Assembly (NCBI GenBank): GCA_964480705.1
Contig: CAYZPC010000001.1
Location: forward strand, 1-64,000
Direction of reading: 5' to 3'
DNA: 64,000 bases
Source of the DNA: VGJJ01 sp964480705
GTDB taxonomy: Archaea > Iainarchaeota > Iainarchaeia > Iainarchaeales > VGJJ01
This document shows, piece after piece, positions 48,786 through 57,600 of this stretch; position 1 is the stretch's first letter, and each line of letters starts with the position of its first letter. Made by a program: the position numbers and the translations under genes. The notes beneath the pieces were generated by a model. It made no database searches, was not told the origin of the DNA, and worked only from the letters and a program-made list of their open reading frames with translations.

Positions 48786-49631
48786 ATGCCTGATTCAATT
48801 ATTTTTTCCGACCCTTCTTCGTTTGATTTGAAAAAAGAAGCGTTGATTAGGGGTGGCGCGTCTCGTCTTCATTTAGTGGCGGATTTTGATAAAACTCTCA
48901 CAAAGGGAATTTGGAAAGGAGAAAAGCGTTTTTCACTAATTGAATTGATTCGAAAATACCACTATCTGCCCGAAGGATATGTTACGGAAGCCTATGGTCT
49001 TTCCGACACGTATCGACCGTGGGAGAATGATCCTTCTCTTTCGTTGGATGAGCGAAAAAATAGAATGGTGGAGTGGTGGTCCACGCATGTGAAAGTCATG
49101 AGCAAATATGGTTTGTCCCGCGAAATCGTGGAGAAAATAATTCACGAACAGGAGATGGGGCCCCGCGAAGGATTGGGTACATTCTTGGACATTCTTTCTG
49201 CCAAAAACATCCCCTTACTCATTTTATCTGCCGCCGTCACCGATTTGATAGAAGGTTTTTTGCGCAAGGAGAAAATGCTTCACTCTAATATGCATGTTAT
49301 TTCAAACGCGTTTTCGTATGATTCGTTTGGAAAAGTCACCGGCTACCGTGGAAATATTATTCACAGCTTAAACAAGAGTGAAGTTACAGTGAAAGACACT
49401 CCTTATTATTCTCAAATTGTTTCGCGTCCAAATGTTATTTTGTTAGGCGATGGTTTGGGTGACGCGGAAATGGTAGATGGACTTACCCATGAGTGTGTGC
49501 TCAAAATTGGTTTTTTGAACGAAAATGTGGAAAAGAATTTGGACGCGTTCAAGCAGGCGTTTGATGTGATTATTTTGAATGATGGTAAAATGGATTTTGT
49601 GAACGATTTTCTGAAAGAAATTTTGGGGTGA
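48786..49631 (+). CDS. UMPH-1-like pyrimidine 5'-nucleotidase (HAD superfamily)
   Basis: The 281-aa protein has the HAD nucleophile motif VADFDKTLTKG, the UMPH-1 cap region with SLSLDERKNRMVEWWSTHVK, motif II PLLILSAAVTDLIE and motif IV LLGDGLGDAEMVDG. This resembles eukaryal cytosolic 5'-nucleotidase III, which removes phosphate from CMP/UMP. I chose ATG 48786 because a TTTTTAAGG box lies about 30 bp upstream; ATGs at 48771 and 48777 would fall before the expected transcript start. It is an unusual family for Archaea. Confidence 0.8.
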   Translation: MPDSIIFSDPSSFDLKKEALIRGGASRLHLVADFDKTLTKGIWKGEKRFSLIELIRKYHYLPEGYVTEAYGLSDTYRPWENDPSLSLDERKNRMVEWWSTHVKVMSKYGLSREIVEKIIHEQEMGPREGLGTFLDILSAKNIPLLILSAAVTDLIEGFLRKEKMLHSNMHVISNAFSYDSFGKVTGYRGNIIHSLNKSEVTVKDTPYYSQIVSRPNVILLGDGLGDAEMVDGLTHECVLKIGFLNENVEKNLDAFKQAFDVIILNDGKMDFVNDFLKEILG

Positions 49632-49633
49632 AA

Positions 49634-49690
49634 AGAGTGGTGCCATTTATTGGCACCACGACACCGATCCGCCAGATGGATAATGGCGAG
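49634..49690 (-). repeat. tRNA-trailer hairpin module after tRNA-Ile(TAT)
   Basis: On the minus strand the tRNA is followed by the hairpin CGCCATTATCCATCTGGCG (identical to that after tRNA-Val), then GATCGGTGTC and a strong hairpin GTGGTGCCA/TGGCACCAC, ending in TCTTTTC. The last hairpin also sits just after the stop of the nucleotidase gene on the plus strand. Confidence 0.7.
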
Positions 49691-49693
49691 GCA

Positions 49694-49765
49694 TGGACCC
49701 GGGAGGGGTTGAACCTCCGACCTTCGCTGTATAAGAACGCTGCTCTACCACTGAGCTACGGGTCC
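49694..49765 (-). tRNA. tRNA-Ile (anticodon TAT)
   Basis: The acceptor stem GGACCCG/CGGGTCC pairs perfectly, D stem GCTC/GAGC, T arm GGAGG-TTCAACC-CCTCC, discriminator A. The anticodon loop is CTTATAC, so U33 precedes anticodon TAT, which reads AUA. The anticodon stem has one G-A mismatch at 27-43 and one T-G pair. Most archaea decode AUA with a CAU anticodon carrying agmatidine; a UAU anticodon is rare. Confidence 0.88.
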
Positions 49766-49827
49766 GTTCTAAAGTAACTAATTTCTCTCCCAAAAGGGCT
49801 TTAATAGTCGCCGGCCATGGTGTGCAT

Positions 49828-50127
49828 ATGATAATGCACCAGCCCAATTTTCGCGGCAAGCGTTTTCGAATCAAGGGCGGGAAATTAACGCCTGTTCCAA
49901 AATCCAAAAAAACCACTCCTCGTCAGCGGGCGGCGAAGGATTATATTGCTCGTGCGGCTCAAAAGCGGTGGAATTTTTTTCTGCGCACTGCGCGCGAATA
50001 CACTTCCAAACACCGTCACGTGAATGCGGCTGAATTGATTGTGCATTTTTACATGAAAAAAATTTCCTTGCCGGAAGCGTTGGCCAAAAAGTTGTTGGCT
50101 GAAATTGCGCGAGAAAAAGAGAAGTGA
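49828..50127 (+). CDS. Basic hypothetical protein, 99 aa
   Basis: The protein of about 99 residues is basic (HQPNFRGKRFRIKGGKLTPV at the start) and mostly helical, with YIARAAQKRWNFFLRTAREY and YMKKISLPEALAKKLLAEIA. No family is recognised. Starts at 49828 or 49834 are both possible; an A/T box (CTTTAATAG) lies about 28 bp before the first. A hairpin follows the stop. The charge suggests nucleic-acid binding. Confidence 0.6.
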   Translation: MIMHQPNFRGKRFRIKGGKLTPVPKSKKTTPRQRAAKDYIARAAQKRWNFFLRTAREYTSKHRHVNAAELIVHFYMKKISLPEALAKKLLAEIAREKEK

Positions 50128-50140
50128 AAATAAATGGGGG

Positions 50141-50164
50141 GTGAGTGGTTTTTTTTCCACTCAC
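50141..50164. terminator. Hairpin between convergent genes
   Basis: GTGAGTGG-TTTTTTTT-CCACTCAC has an eight-base T loop and lies between the end of the 49828 gene and the end of the thermosome gene, so it may end either transcript. Confidence 0.5.
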
Positions 50165-50179
50165 GTGCTAATGGTTTCG

Positions 50180-51817
50180 TTAGTCCATTCCCATTCCGCC
50201 CATGTCCGGCATTCCGCCTTTGGGGCCTCGTCCGGACGATGTGGCTGCGATGATGTCGTCAATGCGCAACAGCATTTGAGCGACTTCGGATGCGGATGAT
50301 AATGCTTGCGTCTTGATGCGCAAGGGTTCAACCACATTTAATTTTCGCATGTCGTCAATTTTGCTGTCGTGCACGTTCACACCTAAGTATTTTCCTTCTT
50401 TTCCTTTGTGTCGCGCGCGGAGTCCAACGAGTGTGTCGATGGGGTCCATTCCGGCTGTTTCCGCAAGCGTTTTGGGTATGATTTCCAACGCTTCTGCGAA
50501 TGCGTTAATGGCGAGTTGTTCGCGTCCGCCCACATTTTTGGCGTATTCTTGCAACTGCATTGCGATTTCAATTTCGGTGCTTCCTCCACCCGTGACGGTT
50601 TTTCCGTCTTTGATGGATGATGTCACGGCGCCCAACGCATCGGTGAGTGCGCGTTCGGCTTCGTCAATCACGTGTTGTGTTCCGCCGCGGACTAAGATGG
50701 TAACGGCCTTAGGATTCTTGCATCCTTCGATGAACACCATGCTGTCTCCCGCAATTTTCTTTTCGGAAACCATTTTGGCGTGTCCCAAATCGTCTTTCGT
50801 CATGTCTTGCAGGCGTGAAATAATTTTTCCGCCGGTGCTTTTGGCCATTTTTTGTAAATCGCTCTGCTTGACTCTTCGCACGGCAAGAATTCCTGCTTTG
50901 GCGAGGAAGTGTTGGGCTAAATCGTCAATTCCTTTTTGGCAGATGACGACATTGGCTCCGCTCTTCTGAATGTTTTCCACCATTTTTTTGAGCATTCCTT
51001 CTTCTTGGTCTAAGAATGCTTGCAGCTGGTCTGGTGATGTGATTTCAATTTTGGCATCCGTTTCGGTTTCTTTGATTTCCAACGCGGCGTCAACCAATGC
51101 AATTTTTGCATTCTCAACATGACGTGGCATTCCGGTGTGAACAATTTCTTTGTCTAAGACAATTCCCTTGATCAATTCAGAATCGTGCAAGCTGGCGCCT
51201 GTTTTCTTTTCAATTTTGACGTGGTCTAAGTCGATGGAATATTTTCCGTCTTCTTTTTCGGCAACCGTTTGAACGGCTTCCACAACCAAGTCAGACAATC
51301 GTGCTTCGGCTTCGGCTGATTTTCCTGTCATGGATGTCATGGCGATTTTGCGCAGTGTTTTAGTGTCGTCAAATGTTAAGTTGTCGGCAATGTCTGCCGC
51401 AATGTCTTTGGCTTTCTTTTCAGCCATGCGGTATCCGTTGATAATAATGCTCGGATGAATTTCATCGTCGAGTAAAGATTCGGCTTTCTGCAAGAGTCCG
51501 CCGGCGAGGATAACAGCTGATGTGGTTCCGTCTCCGACTTCGCGGTCTTGTGTTTTGGCAACTTCCACCATCATTTTTCCGGCAGGGTGGTCGATTTGCA
51601 TTTCTCCTAAGATGGTTGCACCGTCGTTTGAAATGGTGACATCGCCCATGTCGTCCACGAGCATTTTGTCCATTCCTTTGGGTCCGAGCGTGGATTTCAC
51701 GGCATTGGCGACTGCTTTGGCAATCAGGATGTTAATTCGTTGAGCGTCTCGTCCGAGTACTCTTCGAGAACCTTCGGGCAGGAACATCATTTGTTGGTTC
51801 ATTTTATTTTCGGTCAT
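50180..51817 (-). CDS. thsA: Thermosome subunit (group II chaperonin)
   Basis: The 545-aa subunit folds proteins in the double-ring cytosolic chaperonin. It has the N-terminal GRDAQRINILIAKAVANAVK, LGPKGMDKMLVDD, the ATP-binding GDGTTSAVILAGGLL near residue 90, an apical domain with helical protrusion, and GGGSTEIEIAMQL; the C-terminus is Gly/Met-rich (GGMPDMGGMGMD). A ribosome-binding site (AGGAGGAATC) precedes the ATG, so this gene is not leaderless. The 195-bp upstream region is A/T-rich and holds no gene. Confidence 0.97.
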   Translation of the reverse strand: MTENKMNQQMMFLPEGSRRVLGRDAQRINILIAKAVANAVKSTLGPKGMDKMLVDDMGDVTISNDGATILGEMQIDHPAGKMMVEVAKTQDREVGDGTTSAVILAGGLLQKAESLLDDEIHPSIIINGYRMAEKKAKDIAADIADNLTFDDTKTLRKIAMTSMTGKSAEAEARLSDLVVEAVQTVAEKEDGKYSIDLDHVKIEKKTGASLHDSELIKGIVLDKEIVHTGMPRHVENAKIALVDAALEIKETETDAKIEITSPDQLQAFLDQEEGMLKKMVENIQKSGANVVICQKGIDDLAQHFLAKAGILAVRRVKQSDLQKMAKSTGGKIISRLQDMTKDDLGHAKMVSEKKIAGDSMVFIEGCKNPKAVTILVRGGTQHVIDEAERALTDALGAVTSSIKDGKTVTGGGSTEIEIAMQLQEYAKNVGGREQLAINAFAEALEIIPKTLAETAGMDPIDTLVGLRARHKGKEGKYLGVNVHDSKIDDMRKLNVVEPLRIKTQALSSASEVAQMLLRIDDIIAATSSGRGPKGGMPDMGGMGMD

Positions 51818-52012
51818 TTTTTGATTCCTCCTAAAAATAGAATCTTTTATCGTTAAACGTCGTTTTTCGGGTTGTTTTTGGCCTGTTTTTGGGGTTTTAG
51901 TCCATTTTTAGCCAAGTAATTCATTATTTAGATGGATGTAACTGTTTAAAAATCGAACTTTTTCGATGGATATGGCTGTTGAAACATAACTTTTGGCGGG
52001 GTTGTTTTGATA
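51818..52012 (-). promoter_or_regulatory. Thermosome 5' region
   Basis: Minus-strand order towards the ATG: an A/T-rich stretch with TTTAAACAG, GTTTAACGATAAAAGATTC, and AGGAGGAATC next to the start. TTTAAACAGTT and the GTTTAACGATAAAAG box are both promoter candidates; the long spacing leaves room for a heat-shock operator that I cannot identify. No reading frame of note. Confidence 0.35.
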
Positions 52013-52873
52013 CTAGAAGGGGGCTGCGCGCGGGTCTGCCCATCCTTGCGGGCGGGGGTAGAAATCGTACACGTTCACCCGCGCGTCATTGGTTTTGCGT
52101 TTGCGCACGAAAAACTCGAGCAGCGTGCCTCGTTCGGCAGGCACGTGTCGCTGGCGCGCGTGCCACTCTGTTAGCATCTGCAGGGTCGCCGCGTATTTTT
52201 TTCCTCCCAATCGGTTGCGATACCGTGTGAGTATGTCCTTCGCAGCCGTGATGCTGGGGATTTGCGCTAAAATAAATGAAAAAAATTCCGGATCATTTGT
52301 GATGAATGGTTTGTTGATATAATCCAACACATCTCGCGTGAATCGATTGAATCGACCGCTTTTATTGTATTGAAAAAATAAGTTACCAACCATTCGCGCC
52401 ACATTTTTTCCGAGTGCAGATACTCGTTTCCATTGCCGCAGTCTCTCCACGCGGGATGATTCGCGCGCGATAGAATCAAAGTGTTGCACTACTAGCGTTG
52501 CTTCGCTCGGCACACTTATTCGCAGGGGTTTTTGTACCATGTATGTTTTGCGCCATTGTTTCTGACGCACGCGGCCCCCTGGCGTGAGCATGGAATAACG
52601 CTGAGCGGCAGTTTTCTTTCCCTGGCGTTTTCCCATTTCATCCAACACTTCCATGATGGCTTGTTTGACGCGCGCAAACTCCTGCGCTGTTATTTTGCGT
52701 GTGATGCGTGCTGTCGCCGAATTTTTTCCCAAACCAATCGTAAGTACGTGTTCGCTTCTGCGTCCTGTTTTTTTCTGAATGGTGACGCCAGGCTCGCCGT
52801 GTCTGCGCGAATGTGCAATCGCATTTGTGTGGATATTAATCATCACGCGCTTAGCGCGTGCGCGGGGTTTCAT
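52013..52873 (-). CDS. Basic hypothetical protein, 286 aa
   Basis: The 286-aa protein is Arg-rich throughout (MKPRARAKRVMINIHTNAIA at the start), with a strand-rich first part (VLTIGLGKNSATARITRKIT, then a helix VKQAIMEVLDEMGKRQ) and a helical second half with RRVSALGKNVARMVGNLFFQ-like elements and YRNRLGGKKYAATLQML. No membrane segment. I do not recognise a family. The charge and the SxxARITRxITAQEF pattern suggest RNA or DNA contact. CTAGG lies directly at the start codon. Confidence 0.55.
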   Translation of the reverse strand: MKPRARAKRVMINIHTNAIAHSRRHGEPGVTIQKKTGRRSEHVLTIGLGKNSATARITRKITAQEFARVKQAIMEVLDEMGKRQGKKTAAQRYSMLTPGGRVRQKQWRKTYMVQKPLRISVPSEATLVVQHFDSIARESSRVERLRQWKRVSALGKNVARMVGNLFFQYNKSGRFNRFTRDVLDYINKPFITNDPEFFSFILAQIPSITAAKDILTRYRNRLGGKKYAATLQMLTEWHARQRHVPAERGTLLEFFVRKRKTNDARVNVYDFYPRPQGWADPRAAPF

Positions 52874-52910
52874 CCTAGCTATTATTATCTGTTTGTTATT
52901 AATTTATTCT

Positions 52911-53516
52911 ATGGACTTTCGCCCCGAGCTTTCAACTAGACAAACGGATTGGTTGCACAATCATTCGTATGAGCTTATTTCCTTCATCGCTCGCGGAATG
53001 AACGCGGGGGTGTGGCTCGTTTCTAAGAATGGAAAAAAGTTTGCCGCCAAAATCGCTCATGCTAAATCGCGCCGCGTGCGAATGAGTGCAAAAGAAGTGC
53101 TGCATTTGCACGTGGCGAACGTGTTGAGCGTGGGTCCAAAAATAGTGGAAAGCGATGCGTCTGAAAATATTTTGATTATGGAATATGTCAATGGCATTCC
53201 CCTCGCGGATTGGTTGAATAAAAATAATTCAAAAAAATTATTGAAAAAACTCCTCACTAAATTATTTGCACAGGCACGCACGCTCGACAACGGAAAACTC
53301 GACCACGGCCAGTTGGGGGGAAAGCTGCACAACATTTTAGTGGATGCGAAAAGCAATCCTCATATTATTGATTTTGAAAAAGCTTCGTATGTGCGCGCGG
53401 CCAAGAATGTGAATGCGCTCACGCACACTTTGTTGAGCGGTCACACGGGTTTCTCCGTGCGCGTGCGTGAAATGCTCTCGGAAGAGGATGTGCGCGCGTT
53501 GCGTTTCCCACGATGA
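52911..53516 (+). CDS. Predicted Ser/Thr protein kinase-like protein (COG2112-type)
   Basis: The 201-aa protein has a minimal kinase fold: KFAAKIAHAK with the ATP-binding Lys, a hinge LIMEYVNGIPLADWL, a catalytic-loop equivalent LDHGQLGGKLHNILVD and IIDFEKASYV in place of DFG. The HRD/HGD aspartate is replaced by Gln (HGQL), although the Asn and the Asp of IIDF are kept. It matches the small archaeal kinases of that cluster. Activity is uncertain. The start at 52911 excludes a hydrophobic run upstream. It overlaps the next gene by ATGA. Confidence 0.75.
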   Translation: MDFRPELSTRQTDWLHNHSYELISFIARGMNAGVWLVSKNGKKFAAKIAHAKSRRVRMSAKEVLHLHVANVLSVGPKIVESDASENILIMEYVNGIPLADWLNKNNSKKLLKKLLTKLFAQARTLDNGKLDHGQLGGKLHNILVDAKSNPHIIDFEKASYVRAAKNVNALTHTLLSGHTGFSVRVREMLSEEDVRALRFPR

Positions 53517-54079
53517 GTGGTGTCATGTTTATATTGTCCATTTTTTTTTGTTCCCGAATGAATGGCAATTTTGGATACAAAACACACAATTTATTTTTGC
53601 GCGATTGGATGTTTTATGTCACCGTGCAGGCGGTTATTTTCATTAAAGTCGTGGCGTTTTACACGATGTTTGGTCACGGCATTTCCTATTTTGGCCAGCC
53701 GCTCATGTTGAATGTTCCTTTCATGGCCGTTCCTGTGTTTGGAAACTTGTATCATGTCTGGGAGTATTTTTTCCACCAGATCATGCACATTTTCATTTTA
53801 TTCTGGACACTCTTGCTGGCGAAGCATATTGTGAAAGTCGATTGGTTGGCGTTAGGAAAACTTTTTTTCATCGCAGTCGTGTTGCATAACATTGGATACT
53901 GGTTTACGTTTTCGCATCCTTCGCTGATATTTTCTCTCCGCGATTTTGCCACTGATTTTGTTGCATTATTTTTGTTTTTTGCATTGTTTAGATTAGGATT
54001 CAAACTCGTTCCGCAATCCAAGAAGTGGACGATTCCTCTGTTTGATGAAGTGAAAAGCAGCGGTGCAAAAAATAAATGA
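53513..54079 (+). CDS. Multi-pass membrane protein, 188 aa
   Basis: The 188-aa protein has about five helices (FYVTVQAVIFIKVVAFYTMF, IMHIFILFWTLLLAKHIV, LGKLFFIAVVLHNIGYWFTF and two others) and several His/Tyr residues in the loops (FHQIMHIF, HNIGYW). No family is recognised. The ATG overlaps the stop of the kinase-like gene, so the two probably work or are made together. Confidence 0.6.
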   Translation: MSGVMFILSIFFCSRMNGNFGYKTHNLFLRDWMFYVTVQAVIFIKVVAFYTMFGHGISYFGQPLMLNVPFMAVPVFGNLYHVWEYFFHQIMHIFILFWTLLLAKHIVKVDWLALGKLFFIAVVLHNIGYWFTFSHPSLIFSLRDFATDFVALFLFFALFRLGFKLVPQSKKWTIPLFDEVKSSGAKNK

Positions 54080-54087
54080 AAAAGAGT

Positions 54088-54104
54088 GTGCCACTGCCTG
54101 GCAC
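54088..54104. terminator. Hairpin after the kinase operon
   Basis: GTGCCA-CTGCC-TGGCAC lies between the end of the 53513 gene and the end of the converging 54122 gene. Confidence 0.4.
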
Positions 54105-54121
54105 GGGCATAAGTTGTTTAT

Positions 54122-54514
54122 TCAAAGAGTGAATTTTCGGTCAACTTCTCGAATCAGCACATCACATTGTGATTTGACGGCTTCGAGTTGTTTGATGATG
54201 TGTTCTTTTTCTTGTTCCACATCTTGAATTTTTTCGTAGGGTTCAATGGCTTCTTTCAACATTCCATAATCCACATACGTGTAGGGGTGTGCGTTCATTT
54301 TTTTGGCAATGCGTTCGACCATTTTTCCTAACCAGATGTTCATTTCATCTTTCACTTGTCCCTTGATTTGTTTTCCATCATCAAGGTATTGTCGCATCAT
54401 GTTAGTAACCGTAGCGCGGGGAAAGGGGAGTTTGCTTTCTTCCATGGTTCCTTCTTCATCCGTTTCAGCGACAGGTGTTTCCTGTTGAACGTCCATTTTT
54501 TCTTCGTCAGCCAT
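54122..54514 (-). CDS. Histone-fold protein with C-terminal coiled coil
   Basis: The 130-aa protein has an acidic N-tail (residues 1-38), a predicted histone fold at about 40-100 (LPFPRATVTNMMRQYLDDGK, VKDEMNIWLGKMVERIAKKM, YVDYGMLKEAIEPYEKI) and a coiled coil to the end (QEKEHIIKQLEAVKSQCDVL). The R-A-T-V start of helix 1 and the loop-strand spacing are histone/NF-Y-like, but no RKT motif follows helix 2. A GGGAGGAA ribosome site fixes ATG 54514; the frame to 54592 is longer without support. It may bind DNA or pair with another histone-fold protein. Confidence 0.65.
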   Translation of the reverse strand: MADEEKMDVQQETPVAETDEEGTMEESKLPFPRATVTNMMRQYLDDGKQIKGQVKDEMNIWLGKMVERIAKKMNAHPYTYVDYGMLKEAIEPYEKIQDVEQEKEHIIKQLEAVKSQCDVLIREVDRKFTL

Positions 54515-54629
54515 TGAATGTTCCTCCCATTCTATGTACGTAATACACGCCAAAAGCGGTTTTAAACCCTTCCCGAATGAGGCGCAAAGCAAGGTTTTTT
54601 ATGCGCAAAAAAGGTCGTTTGAGTTGATT

Positions 54630-57600
54630 ATGCGCTGGTTTATTTTTGGTTTGATTTTGGTGAGTTTTTCCTCGCTTGCCTGGGCGCAAGTACTGGGTGG
54701 TGAACCCGATTTTGGTTCGGCTCCTGCCAACACGACCATTAATTCTAGTCCGGCTCCCATTGGGGGTTTTCTCTCTTTTTACTCCTCATGTCAAGATGGC
54801 GTGTTCATGCGCAGCGTCGTGTGCGATTCTCCTTCGTGTGATGTGTCTTCTCCTTCCCTCTGTTCTTCCACTTTTTCTTCTACCGCAAGTAAATCGTGCG
54901 CCGCTCCCACAACTGTTTCAGATTGGGGGTATCATTTTCTCGTGAATTCAGCGTGCTGCAATGCGCAAAATAATTGTACGCTTCAGCAAACCACCGATCC
55001 CTGGTTGGTGGGAGTGGAACCTTTTCCGGTGAGTACACAGATGGTGGATGTTTCCGGAATGGATCCCCGCGGGAATAAGTTGGCTCGTCGTTCGTATTCG
55101 AGTTGGGTTTCGGTCTTCAACACATCTTCGGATGCAAAAATTTCCACCACCACTGACGCTGGTCTCACGTGGTCGAGTCCTCTTTCCATCAAATCACTTT
55201 TTTCTCAAGCTCAATTGCCATTGGGTGTGAGTTATTCGTCTGTGCGCGTCGTTAATCCTGCGCTTGCGGTTGGAAATAATTCCGTTGAACTTGTTTTTGA
55301 AGTGGTGGACACTTCTGGAAAAAGCAACGTGTATTATTCTCACTGCGTCTCTTCTGCTTGTTCGAATGCAGCTGCGTGGTCGCTGGCTGTTCCCGTTCTC
55401 GATCCCATTGTCACGGAAACAAATCCCGGTGCGGCCGATTCAACATGGATGTATTCACTTGGTTCCCCTAAAATTGGAATCACTTCCTCTTCCATCGTGC
55501 ATGTTATTTTTGATGACTCTCAAACGAATCCTTCGCTTCGCATTCAGGGAATTTTTCACCGGTATTGTTCTCTCGTTGACGGGTGTGACAAAGTATCTGC
55601 GTGGAATGCTTCCACGAATGGGACGGATATTTTAGGGGGAGTCAATAACGGATACCCCCGCTCGCCTCACCTTTCCATTAGTTCAAAGGGCGTGTTTGCC
55701 ATATGGATGGATTATTCTTCTTCCGGAAACCCGTCTTCAAATAGCATCTTTGTCTCCCTCTACGCAATTCCAACCAACACGTGGCTTTCTCCCGTTTCGG
55801 TTGGGAGCGCGAGTAGTTTTTCATTCCCCTGGATTTCGGCCGCTGGTAATCGCGCCGGAATTTCCGCGCTTTCTGGAAGCACCGTGCGCGTGTGGAATTG
55901 TGATTCTTCCTGCATGAGTTCTCCTTCAACTCCAACGGCGTGGTCGGATGTTTCCTCCACTTTTTCTCCATTCAACACACTCACTTCCCTCTCCGAAGTT
56001 GCCATCGCAATTTCTCCTCTTGACTCGAGTGAATCCGTGCTGTTGGCTGCTGGAAACTTGGCGGGAAACAGACAATTATTTGGAATGTACTCTCGCGCGG
56101 GGGGCATCACGACAACTCTTCGCCGCATTTCCAACACTCCCACTTCATTCACTTTTACAGGATTGTCTGATGTGAGTGGAAATTTTTTGTGGAGCAGTCA
56201 ACCTTTTTTGCAGTGGGCCGGCGCCACTCCAACAAGTGGTTCGGTTTATTCATCTAATGTTTTTTCATCAAACAATGCATTTCCATCCATCACTATTACC
56301 GCGCCCACCACTCCCGTCACGTGGCAGTCAGCAAGTTCTTCCGCGTACTCTCAAACAATCACCTTCACCGCGCAGGATAATGATATTGAAGATGAATTGT
56401 ATGCGTCCATTTACTTTGGCACATCGCCCAACACCACCACTTATTTGCTTCGTGACCGCGTGGATTTGAAAACACTTCAAGGGACACAGAGCACTGACAC
56501 GTGTGCATCCGGTTCTTTTACGTCTCCCCGCACGTGCGTGTTGAACTTGCCCCTTTTCGATCCCGCCACGGGCTTGTTAGCTCCGAATGGAAATTATTAT
56601 TTGGTTGCTGTTCTCGCGGATTCAAAATCAGGGAGTGATGTTTTTTCCACTCCCAATCAAGTGACTTTTTCTCTCCCTTCCGGGACGATTTCCATTGCCG
56701 CACCCACTGCTGGCTCGTCGTGGTCGGGTCCGGGAACGAAACAGTTGGCGGTGGATGTGAATAATCCCCTCTTCTCTCAATTGTTTTCACTCACCCTTTC
56801 TGGCAATTCTCCGAGTGGTTCATTCATGTTTCCCTCGTATCCTGTTTCCTCGTACGGGAGCACTATTCCTCCGTGCGTTAAAGTGGGAAATAATTATTCA
56901 TGCGCGTATCCTATTCTGCCCTCTTCTTCTATTTCAGAAGGAGTGTACGCGTTGTCTCTCGACTCTAGCGTTGATGGCTTGCCCGGCCCCACGGCGAGCG
57001 TGAGTAATATTACGATTGATTTCATTGCCCCGCGCGTGGTCTCGGCGCAGCCGCAAGGCACGCTCACGAGTCCCCCTTCGTCTGTTTCATTTGCCCTGCA
57101 GGATTTTTCTCCCATTGCAACTGTGCCATCCATTCTCATCAATGGTCAGACAGCCACTCCTACTTGTTCATTTGGAGCACAGCCCGTCACGTGTTCCGCG
57201 CCCTTCCCTTCATCCATAACCACGGGCCCGGTCGTGGTTCAAGTAACCGCCTCGGATGCGTTTGGAAATAGTTCTCCGAGTAATTTTTCATTTACCATCG
57301 ATGGTGGAACCACTGTTCCTCCAGGGCCTGGCGGAGAAGGCGGAGGCGGTGGCGGAGGTGGCGGTGGCGGTGGGGGCGGCGGTCCAGGTAAAGTAATTCC
57401 GCGAGTAGAAGATGTAATCACGCGCGACAGTGAGGGAAATGTTCTCGTGAATGGTACTCCAGTCGTGATTCCCAAAACAATTGTGGAAACTGTGGGAACA
57501 TTTTCCAATAATGTGGTCACAGCCACGAGTAATTTGGTTGATGTGGTAGGTCCGAGTGCGCATGCCATATTTTTGGGGTTGTGCGTGATTGCCGGACTGG

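Noticed and set aside
49647..49916. Minus-strand frame across tRNA-Ile(TAT)
   Set aside because: The frame is the well-known spurious translation of a tRNA (SSVVEQRSYTAKVGGSTPPG type).
57330..57390. GGN run in the giant surface protein considered as a microsatellite or assembly artefact
   Set aside because: Codons for Gly are mixed (GGA, GGC, GGT, GGG) and the frame continues to the membrane helices on both sides.
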